From contig CAMUGE010000020.1 in assembly GCA_947088345.1 (NCBI GenBank), positions 1 to 52,333 of the forward strand: a stretch of 52,333 bases of DNA, given 5' to 3'. A program made the position numbers and the translations under genes. This document shows, one piece after another, positions 1 to 9,071 of this stretch. The first letter of the stretch is position 1. Every line of letters starts with the position of its first letter. The DNA is from an uncultured Roseburia sp. (GTDB taxonomy: Bacteria; Bacillota; Clostridia; Lachnospirales; Lachnospiraceae). The notes beneath the pieces are model-generated. The model did not search any database and was not told the DNA's origin. It saw only the letters and a program-made list of their open reading frames with translations.

Positions 1-133
1 TCCCCATTTATTATAGCAGATTTTTCAGGACTTGGCCAAAAGACTTATTGAAGTTCTGTAAAAATTTGGTGGCATTTTTCAATGGTATTTGCTATAATAA
101 TAGGAATCATGTTTAGATTAGGAGAATATGCTT

Positions 134-1729
134 ATGCCATCCATTCTGAAAAATAAATATTATCTGTATCTGACCGAGTTTTTTTCCGGTATGGCTGTAA
201 TGGCTGTGGAACTTGGGGCAAGCCGTCTGCTGGCGCCTTATTTTAGTTCCTCTCAGATCGTTTGGACAATTATTATCGGTACGATTATGATTGCTATGGC
301 GCTCGGTAATCTGTGGGGCGGCAGGAGCGCGGACAAAGATCCGAATCCGGACAGGCTTTATGTGCGCCTGATCATTGCGGCGGTATGGATCGGAGCAATT
401 CCGCTTATCGGAAAATATATCATACTTGCGATTTCAGGTATCCTGATACTTACAGTCAGCACAAATTTTTTGGTTATTGCGGCTTTTGCGGCCTGTATGG
501 TGATTTTTGTCTATCCGTTGTTTTTGCTTGGCACGGTAACGCCGTCGCTTGCACGATATACGGTTGACAGTCTGGCGGACAGCGGGAAAACAGTCGGGAC
601 GCTTGGGGCGTTTAACACAATCGGAAGCATTCTGGGCACATTTCTGCCGACCTTTGTGACCATACCGGCTGTCGGAACTTCCGTGACATTCCTGATTTTT
701 TCCGGAATCCTGCTTTTCCTTGCTCTTATCTATTTTATCAGCGCTAAGACCGGCTTCAAAAAATGCGCCCTATCACTGGTATTGTTTGTTTTATGCAGTA
801 TATTTGGTCATTCCAACAGTTTTGCATTCTGGGAGGAAGACCTGATTTGCGAGGATGAATCCATTTATAATTATCTGCAGGTAAAAGAAACCGATACAAG
901 TGTGATTTTGTCTACAAACGTTTTGTTTGGCGTACAGTCTGTGATGAAAAAGAACGGTACGCTGACAGGAATGTACTATGATTATGCAATGGCGGCGCCT
1001 TTTATGGCAGGCATAGGCACAGAGGATCGGGCGGATATTCTGATTCTTGGAATGGGCACCGGCACCTATGCGGGGCAGTGCAGCCGTTATTTTCCGAATA
1101 TCAGCGTATCCGGCGTGGAGATTGACCAGAAGATTACCGATCTTGCCGGCCGGTATTTTGATCTTTTGGATACTGTTCCGGTTGCAACTTATGACGGACG
1201 GGCCTGGCTGCAGGCAGTGGATCAAACATATGATGTGATTATGGTGGATGCGTATCAGGATATCACAATTCCGTTTCAAATGTCTTCCGTTGAGTTTTTT
1301 GCGCTGGTCCGGGAGCATTTAAACGAAAACGGCGTTATGGTTGTAAATATGAATATGAAATCAGACGGGACAGACAGTATCAACGCATGGCTTTCTGACA
1401 CAATCGCAAGCGTATTTCCGTTTGTATATACGGTGGATGTGACGGGAACAACGAACCGGGAGTTATTTGCGTCAAATAACAGTTCCATGCTGCAGGGGTT
1501 CGAACAGAAGACGGCAGAGATAACAAATGATGAATTGTCATTGCTCATGCAGCGCGTAAGCAGCGGGCTTTCGGCCCATGAGGGCGGCAGCCGAATCCTG
1601 ACGGACGATAAAGCGCCGGTGGAACTGCTTGGCATGCGGGTGATTGATGAACTGATACAGGACGAGATCGGATATTATAAAGAATTGTTTCGGCGTGACG
1701 GGATTTCAGGGATTCTGGAGGCAACCTGA
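134..1729 (+). CDS. Membrane protein fused to a spermidine-synthase-like domain
   Basis: The N-terminal ~235 residues are strongly hydrophobic with about seven membrane segments. The C-terminal half is a SAM-binding Rossmann fold of the spermidine synthase type: ILGMGTGTYAG in the cofactor loop, then GVEID, then YDVIMVDAYQD at the catalytic-Asp position. Such fused membrane/SpeE proteins are widespread, but their substrate is mostly unproven. The usual GGGDG cofactor motif is altered and no speD or speA gene is nearby, so polyamine synthesis is only one option. I chose the ATG at 134 because AGGAG (120-124) lies 9 nt before it; the in-frame ATG at 128 is only 3 nt from it. A TATAAT at 93-98 is a plausible -10 box. 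A strong terminator follows. Confidence 0.8.
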   Translation: MPSILKNKYYLYLTEFFSGMAVMAVELGASRLLAPYFSSSQIVWTIIIGTIMIAMALGNLWGGRSADKDPNPDRLYVRLIIAAVWIGAIPLIGKYIILAISGILILTVSTNFLVIAAFAACMVIFVYPLFLLGTVTPSLARYTVDSLADSGKTVGTLGAFNTIGSILGTFLPTFVTIPAVGTSVTFLIFSGILLFLALIYFISAKTGFKKCALSLVLFVLCSIFGHSNSFAFWEEDLICEDESIYNYLQVKETDTSVILSTNVLFGVQSVMKKNGTLTGMYYDYAMAAPFMAGIGTEDRADILILGMGTGTYAGQCSRYFPNISVSGVEIDQKITDLAGRYFDLLDTVPVATYDGRAWLQAVDQTYDVIMVDAYQDITIPFQMSSVEFFALVREHLNENGVMVVNMNMKSDGTDSINAWLSDTIASVFPFVYTVDVTGTTNRELFASNNSSMLQGFEQKTAEITNDELSLLMQRVSSGLSAHEGGSRILTDDKAPVELLGMRVIDELIQDEIGYYKELFRRDGISGILEAT

Positions 1730-1744
1730 CGGGAGCGGCTTTTA

Positions 1745-1779
1745 ATCGTGTGAATGTTAATTCACACGATAACTTTTTT
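1745..1779 (+). terminator. Rho-independent terminator after the SpeE-like gene
   Basis: A perfect 11-bp stem (1745-1755 with 1760-1770) encloses a GTTA loop and is followed by a six-T run at 1774-1779. It separates the SpeE-like gene from lepB. Confidence 0.9.
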
Positions 1780-1866
1780 ATAATTGTCTGGAAAATCAGG
1801 GCACAGTCGTGTATAATACAAATAGCGTCTCTCAGGCGCCGAATTAAATTGCTTTGGAGGAACTAT

Positions 1867-2439
1867 ATGAAAAACCAGAATGATCAGGAACCACAGGAGG
1901 AAAAGAAGCCGTCGCTGGCAAAAGAAGTATTTAGCTGGCTGCTCTGTTTTACGCTTGCATTTCTCGCCGCATTTTTTCTGAAAAATTATATCATTATCAA
2001 TGCGGATGTCCCGACGGGCTCCATGGAAAATACGATTATGCCGGGGAACCGGCTGATTGGCAACCGGCTTGCCTACTGGAAAAGTGATCCGAACCGCGGT
2101 GATATCGTAATTTTTCGCTATCCGGACAATGAATCCGAATTGTATGTTAAGCGTGTTATCGGCCTGCCGGGGGAAAAGGTCGTGATTGAAGACGCAAAGG
2201 TTTACCTGAATGACAGCGATACGCCGCTTGCGGAGCCGTATCTGAAAGAGGAGTGGACCGTTGCCACAGGCCCGTTTGAGTTCCAGGTTCCCGAAAATAG
2301 CTACCTTGTGATGGGCGACAACCGAAATGATTCGTGGGACGCTCGCTACTGGTCCAATACGTATGTCAAAAAAGATAAAATATTGGGGGAAGCGGAGCTT
2401 GTTTACTGGCCGTTTTCTGATTTTGGGAAATTAAATTAA
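1867..2439 (+). CDS. lepB: Signal peptidase I
   Basis: Type I signal peptidase of 190 residues, which cleaves signal peptides from exported proteins at the outer face of the membrane. It has a short charged N-terminus, one membrane anchor (about residues 19-37), the serine box DVPTGSMENT (Ser52) and the lysine box ELYVKRVIGLPGEK (Lys95). The conserved box VMGDNRNDSWDARYW follows. Length matches the short SipS-type enzymes of Firmicutes. The frame is open upstream to 1750, but that part runs through the preceding terminator. The ATG at 1867 follows GGAGG (1856-1860) at normal spacing, so it is taken as the start. It may serve the secreted proteins found elsewhere in this window. Confidence 0.95.
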   Translation: MKNQNDQEPQEEKKPSLAKEVFSWLLCFTLAFLAAFFLKNYIIINADVPTGSMENTIMPGNRLIGNRLAYWKSDPNRGDIVIFRYPDNESELYVKRVIGLPGEKVVIEDAKVYLNDSDTPLAEPYLKEEWTVATGPFEFQVPENSYLVMGDNRNDSWDARYWSNTYVKKDKILGEAELVYWPFSDFGKLN

Positions 2440-2451
2440 ACAGGAAAAAAT

Positions 2452-2485
2452 AATCGAGCAGGGAATAATTTCCCTGCTTGATTTT
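2452..2485. terminator. Bidirectional terminator between convergent genes
   Basis: A 14-bp stem with one G-T pair (2452-2465 with 2470-2483) has a four-base loop and A/T runs on both sides. It can end lepB on the + strand and the LTA-synthase-like gene on the - strand. Confidence 0.85.
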
Positions 2486-2496
2486 ATAGAACGTCG

Positions 2497-4530
2497 TTAC
2501 GGTGTGATAACTGCAGCCTTGGGATCGCGGTATACCATTTCTGAAATACCTTCCCGCAGGATAATCCCACGCGATCCCGTCACATTTACGCGGATCATAT
2601 CGAGATCCGTAACATAGTCAAGGCTGACGGCAACCAGTGAGGAATTTAAGTAAATAGTGGATACTTTTTCGTCGTTGACAAATACTTTTGTATTTTTTGT
2701 AAAATTTTTGCCTGAGATATACAGCAGATGATCTTCCTCATCTTTTCGCAGTGCTGTAATGGAGACATCCTCCACATCCATCACAAGGTCTGTGGCAGGG
2801 TATGGATTTTTGCCCTGGTATGCGTACCGCTTTCCATATAACAGGTCATACTGGAGTGTTTCAAGGCCCTCGCTGTAGTCGGCGTCATCTGCTTTTGTCT
2901 GATGGTAGTTAAAAATAGTGCCCTCATGTATGCCGGCCTGATTCATGGCAGCGGCAAGAAGCTGATACGACGTCAGATCCGCGTCTTCTTTCGGAAGTCC
3001 CATATTATTCCAGGTGACATATTTTGTCTTGAAGATATCGCCTGATTTCATATCGGAATCAGTAAGATCCATAGTCGGGAGGTGGTCGCCAAAAAATACG
3101 ATAATGGTGTCTTCCCCGCGTTTCTCTGTGGCAGCAATCAGATCGCCGATAAAATCGTCAACTTCATGCATCATATTGACATAATACTCCCAACGGTTAT
3201 CGGAAGCTTCATCTCCTGCGCCGGATACGGCGATGGCCGGGTTTTCGAGAATTTTTTCACTCGGATAATCGCCGTGTCCCTCCACTGTGATGGTATAGAC
3301 AAAATCAGGTAAATCCGGAGTGGAATCCATGGATTTCATTGTCTCCTGTATCAGAATATCGTCAGTCGGCCAGCTTCCGCTCGGCGTGTACTGTGTGATA
3401 TTCATCAGCTCTTTGCTCGTAAATGTGTCAAATCCCATCATAGAGAACGCATTGTTGCGGCTGTAAAAGGTGGCCGTGTTATTGTGGACGACATGCGTTC
3501 CGTAGCCGAGATCCGACAGGTCGGAGGCAACGCTCTCGCAGTCAGTATGTTTTAAAATTGTTTTGTAAGGGTACTCCCCTGTACCGAAATATTGCATGCT
3601 CATACCCGTAAGTATTTCAAACTCAGTATTTGCAGTGCCGGCGCCCACAACCGGGACAGTCAGATAACCGGTCGAGAAGTGTTCTTCCAGCTTATGAAAA
3701 TTCGGCGTCGGATCTTGTGATAATGACAGAAAATTTACTTCATAAGGATCGCAGAACGATTCCAGCAGCACGCAGATGATATTTGGCGCCGTCTCTTTCG
3801 TAACCGTCGTCTCCTGCCGCAATGTGTTTACTTCTGCCAGAATCCCGGTTACTGTCTCATCGGAATAATTGTCCGGTTTGCTCATTCCGCGTCCGACAAC
3901 ACTTGTAGAAAATCCGTAAACAAATCCGTAATCTGAATATCCTTCGGCAATATTGGAAAAATAAGAAGCAAGGATATTGGTATACTGGGCAGCCTGCGTC
4001 GTCACCGGGATGCCGATAAAGCACAGAGCTGCAATTGAAACCAATGTTAAAAGGCTGTGGCGTTCTCCGCGGTATTTGGGCCCTTTGACAAAGAAAAATA
4101 TCATAAATGCAACAAAAAATGCGATTACTGTCACAATCACGGCAGCTTCGCGCGCCGTAAAATAATTGGTATTCTGCATGGCAAACAGGTCGGAAAGACA
4201 TTTTAAATCAGTATAGCTAAACGGAGTAACACGGTTAGAGAGGATCAGTCCGTTGATCGTTCCGAGAAAAATCCATGCGCCGCTGATTAAGATGCGCAGC
4301 TGTGCACGGTAGCGCGACAGGTACACAAGAGACAGGGAAGCAAAAATAATCAGCGCATTGTAAAGAAATGCAAACGTATGGTGCCGGATAAAGGTTACGG
4401 CGCTGATAAAATTACGTCTGGATATCAGCTCAATCACAAAAATAAGCAGACATGCCAGCAGAAAATGAAAGGCAAGTGAATATTTATTAAAAACAGCGAC
4501 AACCCTGTCATATTTGGTTTTGTGTTCCAC
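2497..4530 (-). CDS. LTA synthase family phosphoglycerol transferase
   Basis: A 677-residue membrane enzyme of the alkaline-phosphatase/sulfatase superfamily. Family members move glycerol-phosphate units from phosphatidylglycerol to lipoteichoic acid or other glycans at the outer face of the membrane. Five hydrophobic segments occupy residues ~20-180 and the extracellular sulfatase-like domain starts near 248 (NIICVLLESF). GAGTANTEFEILTG places Thr299 at the nucleophile position of LtaS, and FFGDHLPTMD is the metal-binding Asp-His motif. The last ~80 residues form a small beta domain (LLYISGKNFTKNTKVFVND) of the IPT/Ig type, which is not standard in LtaS. The start is GTG with GGGGGAA just upstream. 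The exact acceptor cannot be read from sequence. Confidence 0.87.
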   Translation of the reverse strand: MEHKTKYDRVVAVFNKYSLAFHFLLACLLIFVIELISRRNFISAVTFIRHHTFAFLYNALIIFASLSLVYLSRYRAQLRILISGAWIFLGTINGLILSNRVTPFSYTDLKCLSDLFAMQNTNYFTAREAAVIVTVIAFFVAFMIFFFVKGPKYRGERHSLLTLVSIAALCFIGIPVTTQAAQYTNILASYFSNIAEGYSDYGFVYGFSTSVVGRGMSKPDNYSDETVTGILAEVNTLRQETTVTKETAPNIICVLLESFCDPYEVNFLSLSQDPTPNFHKLEEHFSTGYLTVPVVGAGTANTEFEILTGMSMQYFGTGEYPYKTILKHTDCESVASDLSDLGYGTHVVHNNTATFYSRNNAFSMMGFDTFTSKELMNITQYTPSGSWPTDDILIQETMKSMDSTPDLPDFVYTITVEGHGDYPSEKILENPAIAVSGAGDEASDNRWEYYVNMMHEVDDFIGDLIAATEKRGEDTIIVFFGDHLPTMDLTDSDMKSGDIFKTKYVTWNNMGLPKEDADLTSYQLLAAAMNQAGIHEGTIFNYHQTKADDADYSEGLETLQYDLLYGKRYAYQGKNPYPATDLVMDVEDVSITALRKDEEDHLLYISGKNFTKNTKVFVNDEKVSTIYLNSSLVAVSLDYVTDLDMIRVNVTGSRGIILREGISEMVYRDPKAAVITP

Positions 4531-4935
4531 GTTGATTCCCCCGTTTCATAAAAATTTCGTCCCCCAAATAATATCTTATGAAACTATAGCGTTATTTTGC
4601 GTCAAAATCAATCGGAAAGATGAATAAAATATCGTTCTATTTGCTCCAATTTTAAGAAAATATAGACAATTTGTGAATAAAACGTGGATAAAATATGGAA
4701 TTATTGTAAAAGATCACGGCTTCTGAAGACGCAGACAATGGAAAGAAGAAATCCGAAGAGAGTTTGGACTGAAAAGATCGGCGGAATGTAAAGGCGGCTG
4801 CAGACAGGCTTGACCGTTTGCAAGAGCACGGGGCTGCCGCACGAAGCAGAATACACACTATATAAAATATATGTGAAAGTCTTGAAGCAATCTATTTTGA
4901 GACATTCTTTTTTAGTGCGACAGCCTTAAATTCAT
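4531..4935. other. Intergenic region without a recognisable gene
   Basis: About 400 nt between two leftward genes. Apart from the promoter for the LTA-synthase-like gene at its left end I see no convincing coding sequence. Short frames lack ribosome binding sites and show no familiar motif. The stretch 4730-4860 has coding-like composition and could be the worn remnant of a gene, but nothing identifies it. Confidence 0.5.
4583..4611 (-). promoter_or_regulatory. Sigma-A type promoter of the LTA-synthase-like gene
   Basis: Read on the - strand, TTGATT (4611-4606) is separated by 17 nt from TATAGT (4588-4583). It lies 53 nt upstream of the GTG start. Confidence 0.6.
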
Positions 4936-6276
4936 TTATTTATTGCTCTTTCTCCAGATATGCATTTTTTCAGCTTCTTTAATTAAATCATCGCGGAAAT
5001 CCGGATGTGCGACGGAGATGATCGCCTCTGTTTTTTGCCAGGTAGAAAGTCCTTTTAAATTTACTTTACCAAATTCTGTGACAAGATAGTGGATGTTCGC
5101 GCGTGTATCGGTGACAATAGAGCCGGGGTTTAATGTGGGCAGTATACGCGATTTTAACTCGCCGTCCTTTGTCTTAAATGTTGAGGAGCAGCAGATAAAG
5201 CTTTTTCCTCCGTTTGAGAGGTATGCGCCGAGTACAAAATCAAGCTGTCCGCCTGCGCCGCTGATATGCTTTGTGCCCGCGGACTCGGCATTTACCTGGC
5301 CGAACAGGTCGATATCTACGGCATTGTTGATGGAAATAAAATGATCCAGCGCAGCGATTGAACGGATATCGTTGGTGTAATCGACCGGAGCGCTTAAAAG
5401 TTCGGGGTTATCGTCCAGATAATCATACATTTTTTTCGTTCCCGCGCCGAATGCATAAGTCTGGCGGAAACGGTCGATATTCTTTTTGGAACCGTTGATC
5501 TTTCCGGCCTTTGCAATATCGACAAATGCGTCGACATACATTTCGGTATGTACGCCAAGGTCCTTTAAATCGGACTCTGCAATCAGTGAACCGACGGCAT
5601 TGGGCATCCCGCCGATACCGAGCTGCAGACATGCGCCGTTTGGAATTTCTTCTACAATTAATTTTGCTACTGCTTTGTCTACATCGGAAGCGGGCCCGCC
5701 TGCTCCAAGCTCTCCGATCGGCGGATTTTCGCCCTCTACGATATGTGTTACTTTTGAAATATGTATGCCGTTTTCGGTACCGCCAAGGCAGCGCGGCATG
5801 TTTTCGTTGACTTCTACGATAATATGTTTTGCCCTCTCGCACATTGCGCCAAGGTGAGATGCGCTCGGCCCGAAATTAAAGTAACCATGCGCGTCCATCG
5901 GGGCTACCTGGAACATTGCGACATCGTCCGGGCAGTCGATTTCCCGGTAATAGCGCGGCAGCTCCGAGTAGCGGATCGGCGCATAGAAAGCGCAGCCGCG
6001 TGCGATCAGCTTTCTCTCAATACCTCCCATATGCCAGGAATTCCAGGTAAAATGTTCTCCGGCGTCTTCACGCTCAAATACGGTAAGCGGTTTTAAGATA
6101 ATTCCGCCGCGCAGCTTAACGTCGGTAAGTTCGTCCGTCCGCCTGGCAAGCGCTTTGTCAAGTGCATCTACCGTATTGGTACACCAGCCGAAATCAACCC
6201 AGTCTCCGGACTTGATCAGTTTGACCGCTTCGTCGGCAGATACAAGTTTGTCTTTGTATTCCTGTGAAAAATCCAT
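4936..6276 (-). CDS. but: Butyryl-CoA:acetate CoA-transferase type enzyme
   Basis: A 446-residue acetyl-CoA hydrolase/transferase family protein. It closely follows what I know of the butyryl-CoA:acetate CoA-transferase of Roseburia-type butyrate producers, which moves CoA from butyryl-CoA to acetate and releases butyrate. Shared features include [13 protein letters not shown] near the N-terminus, [30 protein letters not shown], and HTEMYVDAF, whose Glu is the likely CoA-accepting residue. [15 protein letters not shown] is also present. The relative 4-hydroxybutyrate CoA-transferase is the main alternative. The frame opens at 6291, but that ATG lies within the GGGAGGT ribosome binding site, so the start is the ATG at 6276. 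It is a single gene with its own promoter; no other butyrate-pathway genes are in the window. Confidence 0.88.
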   Translation of the reverse strand: MDFSQEYKDKLVSADEAVKLIKSGDWVDFGWCTNTVDALDKALARRTDELTDVKLRGGIILKPLTVFEREDAGEHFTWNSWHMGGIERKLIARGCAFYAPIRYSELPRYYREIDCPDDVAMFQVAPMDAHGYFNFGPSASHLGAMCERAKHIIVEVNENMPRCLGGTENGIHISKVTHIVEGENPPIGELGAGGPASDVDKAVAKLIVEEIPNGACLQLGIGGMPNAVGSLIAESDLKDLGVHTEMYVDAFVDIAKAGKINGSKKNIDRFRQTYAFGAGTKKMYDYLDDNPELLSAPVDYTNDIRSIAALDHFISINNAVDIDLFGQVNAESAGTKHISGAGGQLDFVLGAYLSNGGKSFICCSSTFKTKDGELKSRILPTLNPGSIVTDTRANIHYLVTEFGKVNLKGLSTWQKTEAIISVAHPDFRDDLIKEAEKMHIWRKSNK

Positions 6277-6316
6277 CACAATACCTCCCATATTTCAGTA
6301 ATTTTCCTTATTTCTA

Positions 6317-6362
6317 ATCCTATCACGTTCCGGACGGTTTTACAAGAAAAATGACCGTCCGG
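6317..6362 (-). promoter_or_regulatory. Promoter of the CoA-transferase gene overlapping an inverted repeat
   Basis: On the - strand TTGTAA (6345-6340) and TAGGAT (6322-6317) are spaced 17 nt apart. The -35 box lies in the loop of a perfect 9-bp inverted repeat, CCGGACGGT (6330-6338) and ACCGTCCGG (6354-6362), with one arm in the spacer. The repeat could be an operator or the 3' hairpin of the upstream MATE transcript; no T-run follows it on the - strand. Confidence 0.5.
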
Positions 6363-6413
6363 GCAGCTGTTTTTTGTGCGGCGCAGAGCAGATTAGCGGC
6401 AGGCCGGCAATGA

Positions 6414-7775
6414 TTACTCCAGGGATCGTTCCATTTTTTTAAAATATTTCTTAAATGTAATAAAAAATAATACTGCAGAAAGCGCTGCGGCAAGGTAGTC
6501 AGTCACCGGCTGCGCCATGGCGATCATGCGTGCGGAGTCAAAAACACGGGAAAAGACCGCCAGGATTGGGATATACAAAAGCCCCTGTCTGCTCACCGAG
6601 AGGATCAGCGACGGGATCGCCGCGCCGGTTGACTGGATCGCGTTGATAAAGACAAATAAGATGCCGATTATTGGACCGGACAGGATATAGGTTCTGGAAA
6701 AAGACATCCCAAACCCGAACGCGTCTGCATTATCCAAAAACGCGGTGACAAGCGGCCCGGCGAACACATAGCACACAACGGTCATTATCAGGCTTAAGCC
6801 AAATGCAAGCGCAAGTGAAAATTTCAGCACGGCCAGATACCGTTTTTTGTTGCCTGCGCCGTAACAGAATCCGAGCAGAGGCTGAATCCCGCTTCCAAGG
6901 CCGATTAACAGCATTACGACAATCATATTCACTTTCATTGCAACGCCTAGCCCGGCGACTGCCATATCGCCGTAACGCGTCATAACATTGTTGATCAGGA
7001 TATTGGAAACGCTCATTAAGATACTGTTGAGTGATGCCGGGATGCCGATGGCGCAGACACCTGAAGCAATCTTGTTTTTTGCCTGATAATCACCGGGGCG
7101 TATGGAGAGGATGGTGCCCTTTGAGAGCAGGTGGCGCAGATAAAACGCGGCTGATGCGATATTCCCGATTACGGTTGCGACTGCAGCGCCCGCCACATTC
7201 CAGTTCAGCAGCAGGATCATGATAGGATCTAACACAATATTCATCAGGTTTCCGATGATCATACCCGACATTGCTGTTTTTGCTTTTCCCTCCGCGCGTA
7301 TAATGTTACTGAATGCGTTGCTGACAATTAGAAACGGGATGCCGATGGCCACAATATTCAGATACTGGCAGGTGTATTCCATGGTATCAGCGCTTGCGCC
7401 GACAAGACGCGCGACCGGTTCCACGAAAATCCAGATCAGCGCCATTGCAATGACTCCAATGACAAGGCCGGTCCAAAAGCAGAACGAGGACGTGTTTTTT
7501 GCCTTATCCCCTTTGCCCTCCCCCAGCATACGGGAGATCAGTGATGTCCCGCCGATTCCGAATAACATGCCGACTGCCATAAAGATTAAAAAAACAGGCG
7601 TCGCAATGGAAACAGCGGCCACCATATAAGCATTTTTCGTCTGCCCGATAAAAAACGTATCAGCCAGATTATACAAAAGTACCATAATCATACTTATAAT
7701 AGAAGGTATGATATTGCTGATGACTGCCTTTGGGACAGGCGCGTTTTCAAATAGTTCGGTTGTCTTATTTTGCAT
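6414..7775 (-). CDS. MATE family efflux transporter
   Basis: A 453-residue protein with about twelve membrane helices and the multidrug-and-toxin-extrusion fold, which exports cationic compounds using a Na+ or H+ gradient. PSIISMIMVLLYNLADTFFI in the first helix and GIGGTSLISRMLGEG in the second are hallmarks of this family (NorM/DinF branch, common in Clostridia), and IGLGSGIQPLLGFCYGAGN marks the second half. The start ATG follows AAGGAGG closely. It sits alone between the CoA-transferase gene and the divergent oxidoreductase operon. The substrate cannot be predicted. Confidence 0.92.
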   Translation of the reverse strand: MQNKTTELFENAPVPKAVISNIIPSIISMIMVLLYNLADTFFIGQTKNAYMVAAVSIATPVFLIFMAVGMLFGIGGTSLISRMLGEGKGDKAKNTSSFCFWTGLVIGVIAMALIWIFVEPVARLVGASADTMEYTCQYLNIVAIGIPFLIVSNAFSNIIRAEGKAKTAMSGMIIGNLMNIVLDPIMILLLNWNVAGAAVATVIGNIASAAFYLRHLLSKGTILSIRPGDYQAKNKIASGVCAIGIPASLNSILMSVSNILINNVMTRYGDMAVAGLGVAMKVNMIVVMLLIGLGSGIQPLLGFCYGAGNKKRYLAVLKFSLALAFGLSLIMTVVCYVFAGPLVTAFLDNADAFGFGMSFSRTYILSGPIIGILFVFINAIQSTGAAIPSLILSVSRQGLLYIPILAVFSRVFDSARMIAMAQPVTDYLAAALSAVLFFITFKKYFKKMERSLE

Positions 7776-7806
7776 TATTTTCCTCCTTTTCGTCCGTGTG
7801 ATATGT

Positions 7807-7835
7807 TTGTAAAATGCATGTTTTCCTATTATAAT
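7807..7835 (+). promoter_or_regulatory. Sigma-A type promoter of the oxidoreductase operon
   Basis: TTGTAA (7807-7812) is separated by 17 nt from a perfect TATAAT (7830-7835), leaving a leader of about 130 nt before the first gene. Confidence 0.75.
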
Positions 7836-7970
7836 ACACTTTCAGAAAAAATCAAATTAAAATTTTCATTAAATTGATTTCGTTTTGTAATGGCATCTTA
7901 TATTTTTTGGCCGCCATACATTTTTTTGGGAGAAACCGGCAATACTTTTAAAAACGGAATGGAGGTAACT

Positions 7971-9071
7971 ATGGAACAATATACACTTCCCGCTACAAAC
8001 GAAAACGGATATTTTGAAATACGTCTGGAAAGCATAGGCGGTCTTGGCGCGAACCTCTCCGGAAAAATGTTAGGAGAACTTGGCGCAAACGTACTCGATT
8101 TCAATTCACTTAGTTTCTCAAGCTATGGCTCGGAAAAGCGCGGTTCACCTGTGAAAGCATATGTCAGGTGGTGTCCGAAAGAAAAACCGCTGCGAATCAA
8201 CAGTCCGGTCACACATCCCCATATCTTAGGGATTTTCCACGCCGGACTGATCGGAACATATCCTGTCTTAGACGGGGTGTCTTCTGATACGAAGATAATA
8301 TTGAATACGCCGCTTGCGGCGGACGAGGCCGCAGAGAAATACTCGATTTCACTCGGCGAACTTTACTGTCTGGACGCGCTGTCCATTGCAATGGAATGCA
8401 AGTCCCGCGTTAATATGGTTATGCTGGGCGCGATTGCAAAGGCGTCCGGATTTATTCCGCTTGCGGCGGTACAGAATATCTGCCGCGAGACGCTGGGAAA
8501 AAAATATCCGGCTCTGCTGGAAGCCAATTTAAACGGAATGAAAAACGGATACGATGCTGTTGTTTTAGCAGCGGCGGATCGTGATTTTGCTCCGATGCCG
8601 TCCGGAAAAAACGAGACTTTTATCTGGGGATACAAAAACGCGCCGATTGGCGGCATTAACACGCGTCCCGGAAGTACGGTATCAAATGATCTGTCCGCGT
8701 CGCGCGAGGGCTATATTCCGCTGTTTCTCCCCGAGAAATGTATCAACTGCGGGCTCTGTGATTCAACTTGTCCAGATATGGTATTTCAATTTGGAAAAGG
8801 AGTCTATAAAGGGAAAGAAGGAATGGTTAACAACGGGCTTGACTATTACCATTGTAAGGGGTGTCTGCGCTGCGTAGCGGTATGTCCTACCGGTGCGCTC
8901 GTATCCGCGCTGGAACGCGATTATCCTGAAAAGCCGCATTTTATGCCGAATAAAGATCTGCTGCCGGATGCGATCTCCTATCAGGAAACCGGAGCAAATT
9001 CATGGGTGACAAGCGATTCTCCGTCGACGATCGCGCGTCCTGACACTGGCAGTATGGAGGTACAAGAATAA
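7971..9071 (+). CDS. 2-oxoacid:ferredoxin oxidoreductase, gamma-delta fusion subunit
   Basis: A 366-residue fusion. The N-terminal ~190 residues are the gamma domain of 2-oxoacid oxidoreductases (IRLESIGGLGANLSGKML-type start, LDFNSLSFSSYGSEKRGSPV, which contacts CoA and the alpha subunit). The C-terminal part is a delta-type ferredoxin domain with two 4Fe-4S motifs: CINCGLCDSTCPD, and CKGCLRCVAVCPTGA, which carry electrons to external ferredoxin. The frame is open from 7890, but GGAGG directly precedes the ATG at 7971, so the first 27 codons are left out. Its TAA overlaps the next ATG by one base, implying translational coupling. The substrate (pyruvate, 2-oxoglutarate, branched or aromatic oxoacids) is not evident. 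Confidence 0.88.
   Translation: MEQYTLPATNENGYFEIRLESIGGLGANLSGKMLGELGANVLDFNSLSFSSYGSEKRGSPVKAYVRWCPKEKPLRINSPVTHPHILGIFHAGLIGTYPVLDGVSSDTKIILNTPLAADEAAEKYSISLGELYCLDALSIAMECKSRVNMVMLGAIAKASGFIPLAAVQNICRETLGKKYPALLEANLNGMKNGYDAVVLAAADRDFAPMPSGKNETFIWGYKNAPIGGINTRPGSTVSNDLSASREGYIPLFLPEKCINCGLCDSTCPDMVFQFGKGVYKGKEGMVNNGLDYYHCKGCLRCVAVCPTGALVSALERDYPEKPHFMPNKDLLPDAISYQETGANSWVTSDSPSTIARPDTGSMEVQE

Noticed and set aside
4652-4858. 68-codon leftward frame in the gap at 4.5-4.9 kb
   Set aside because: It starts with GTG without a ribosome binding site and shows no coding-like pattern.
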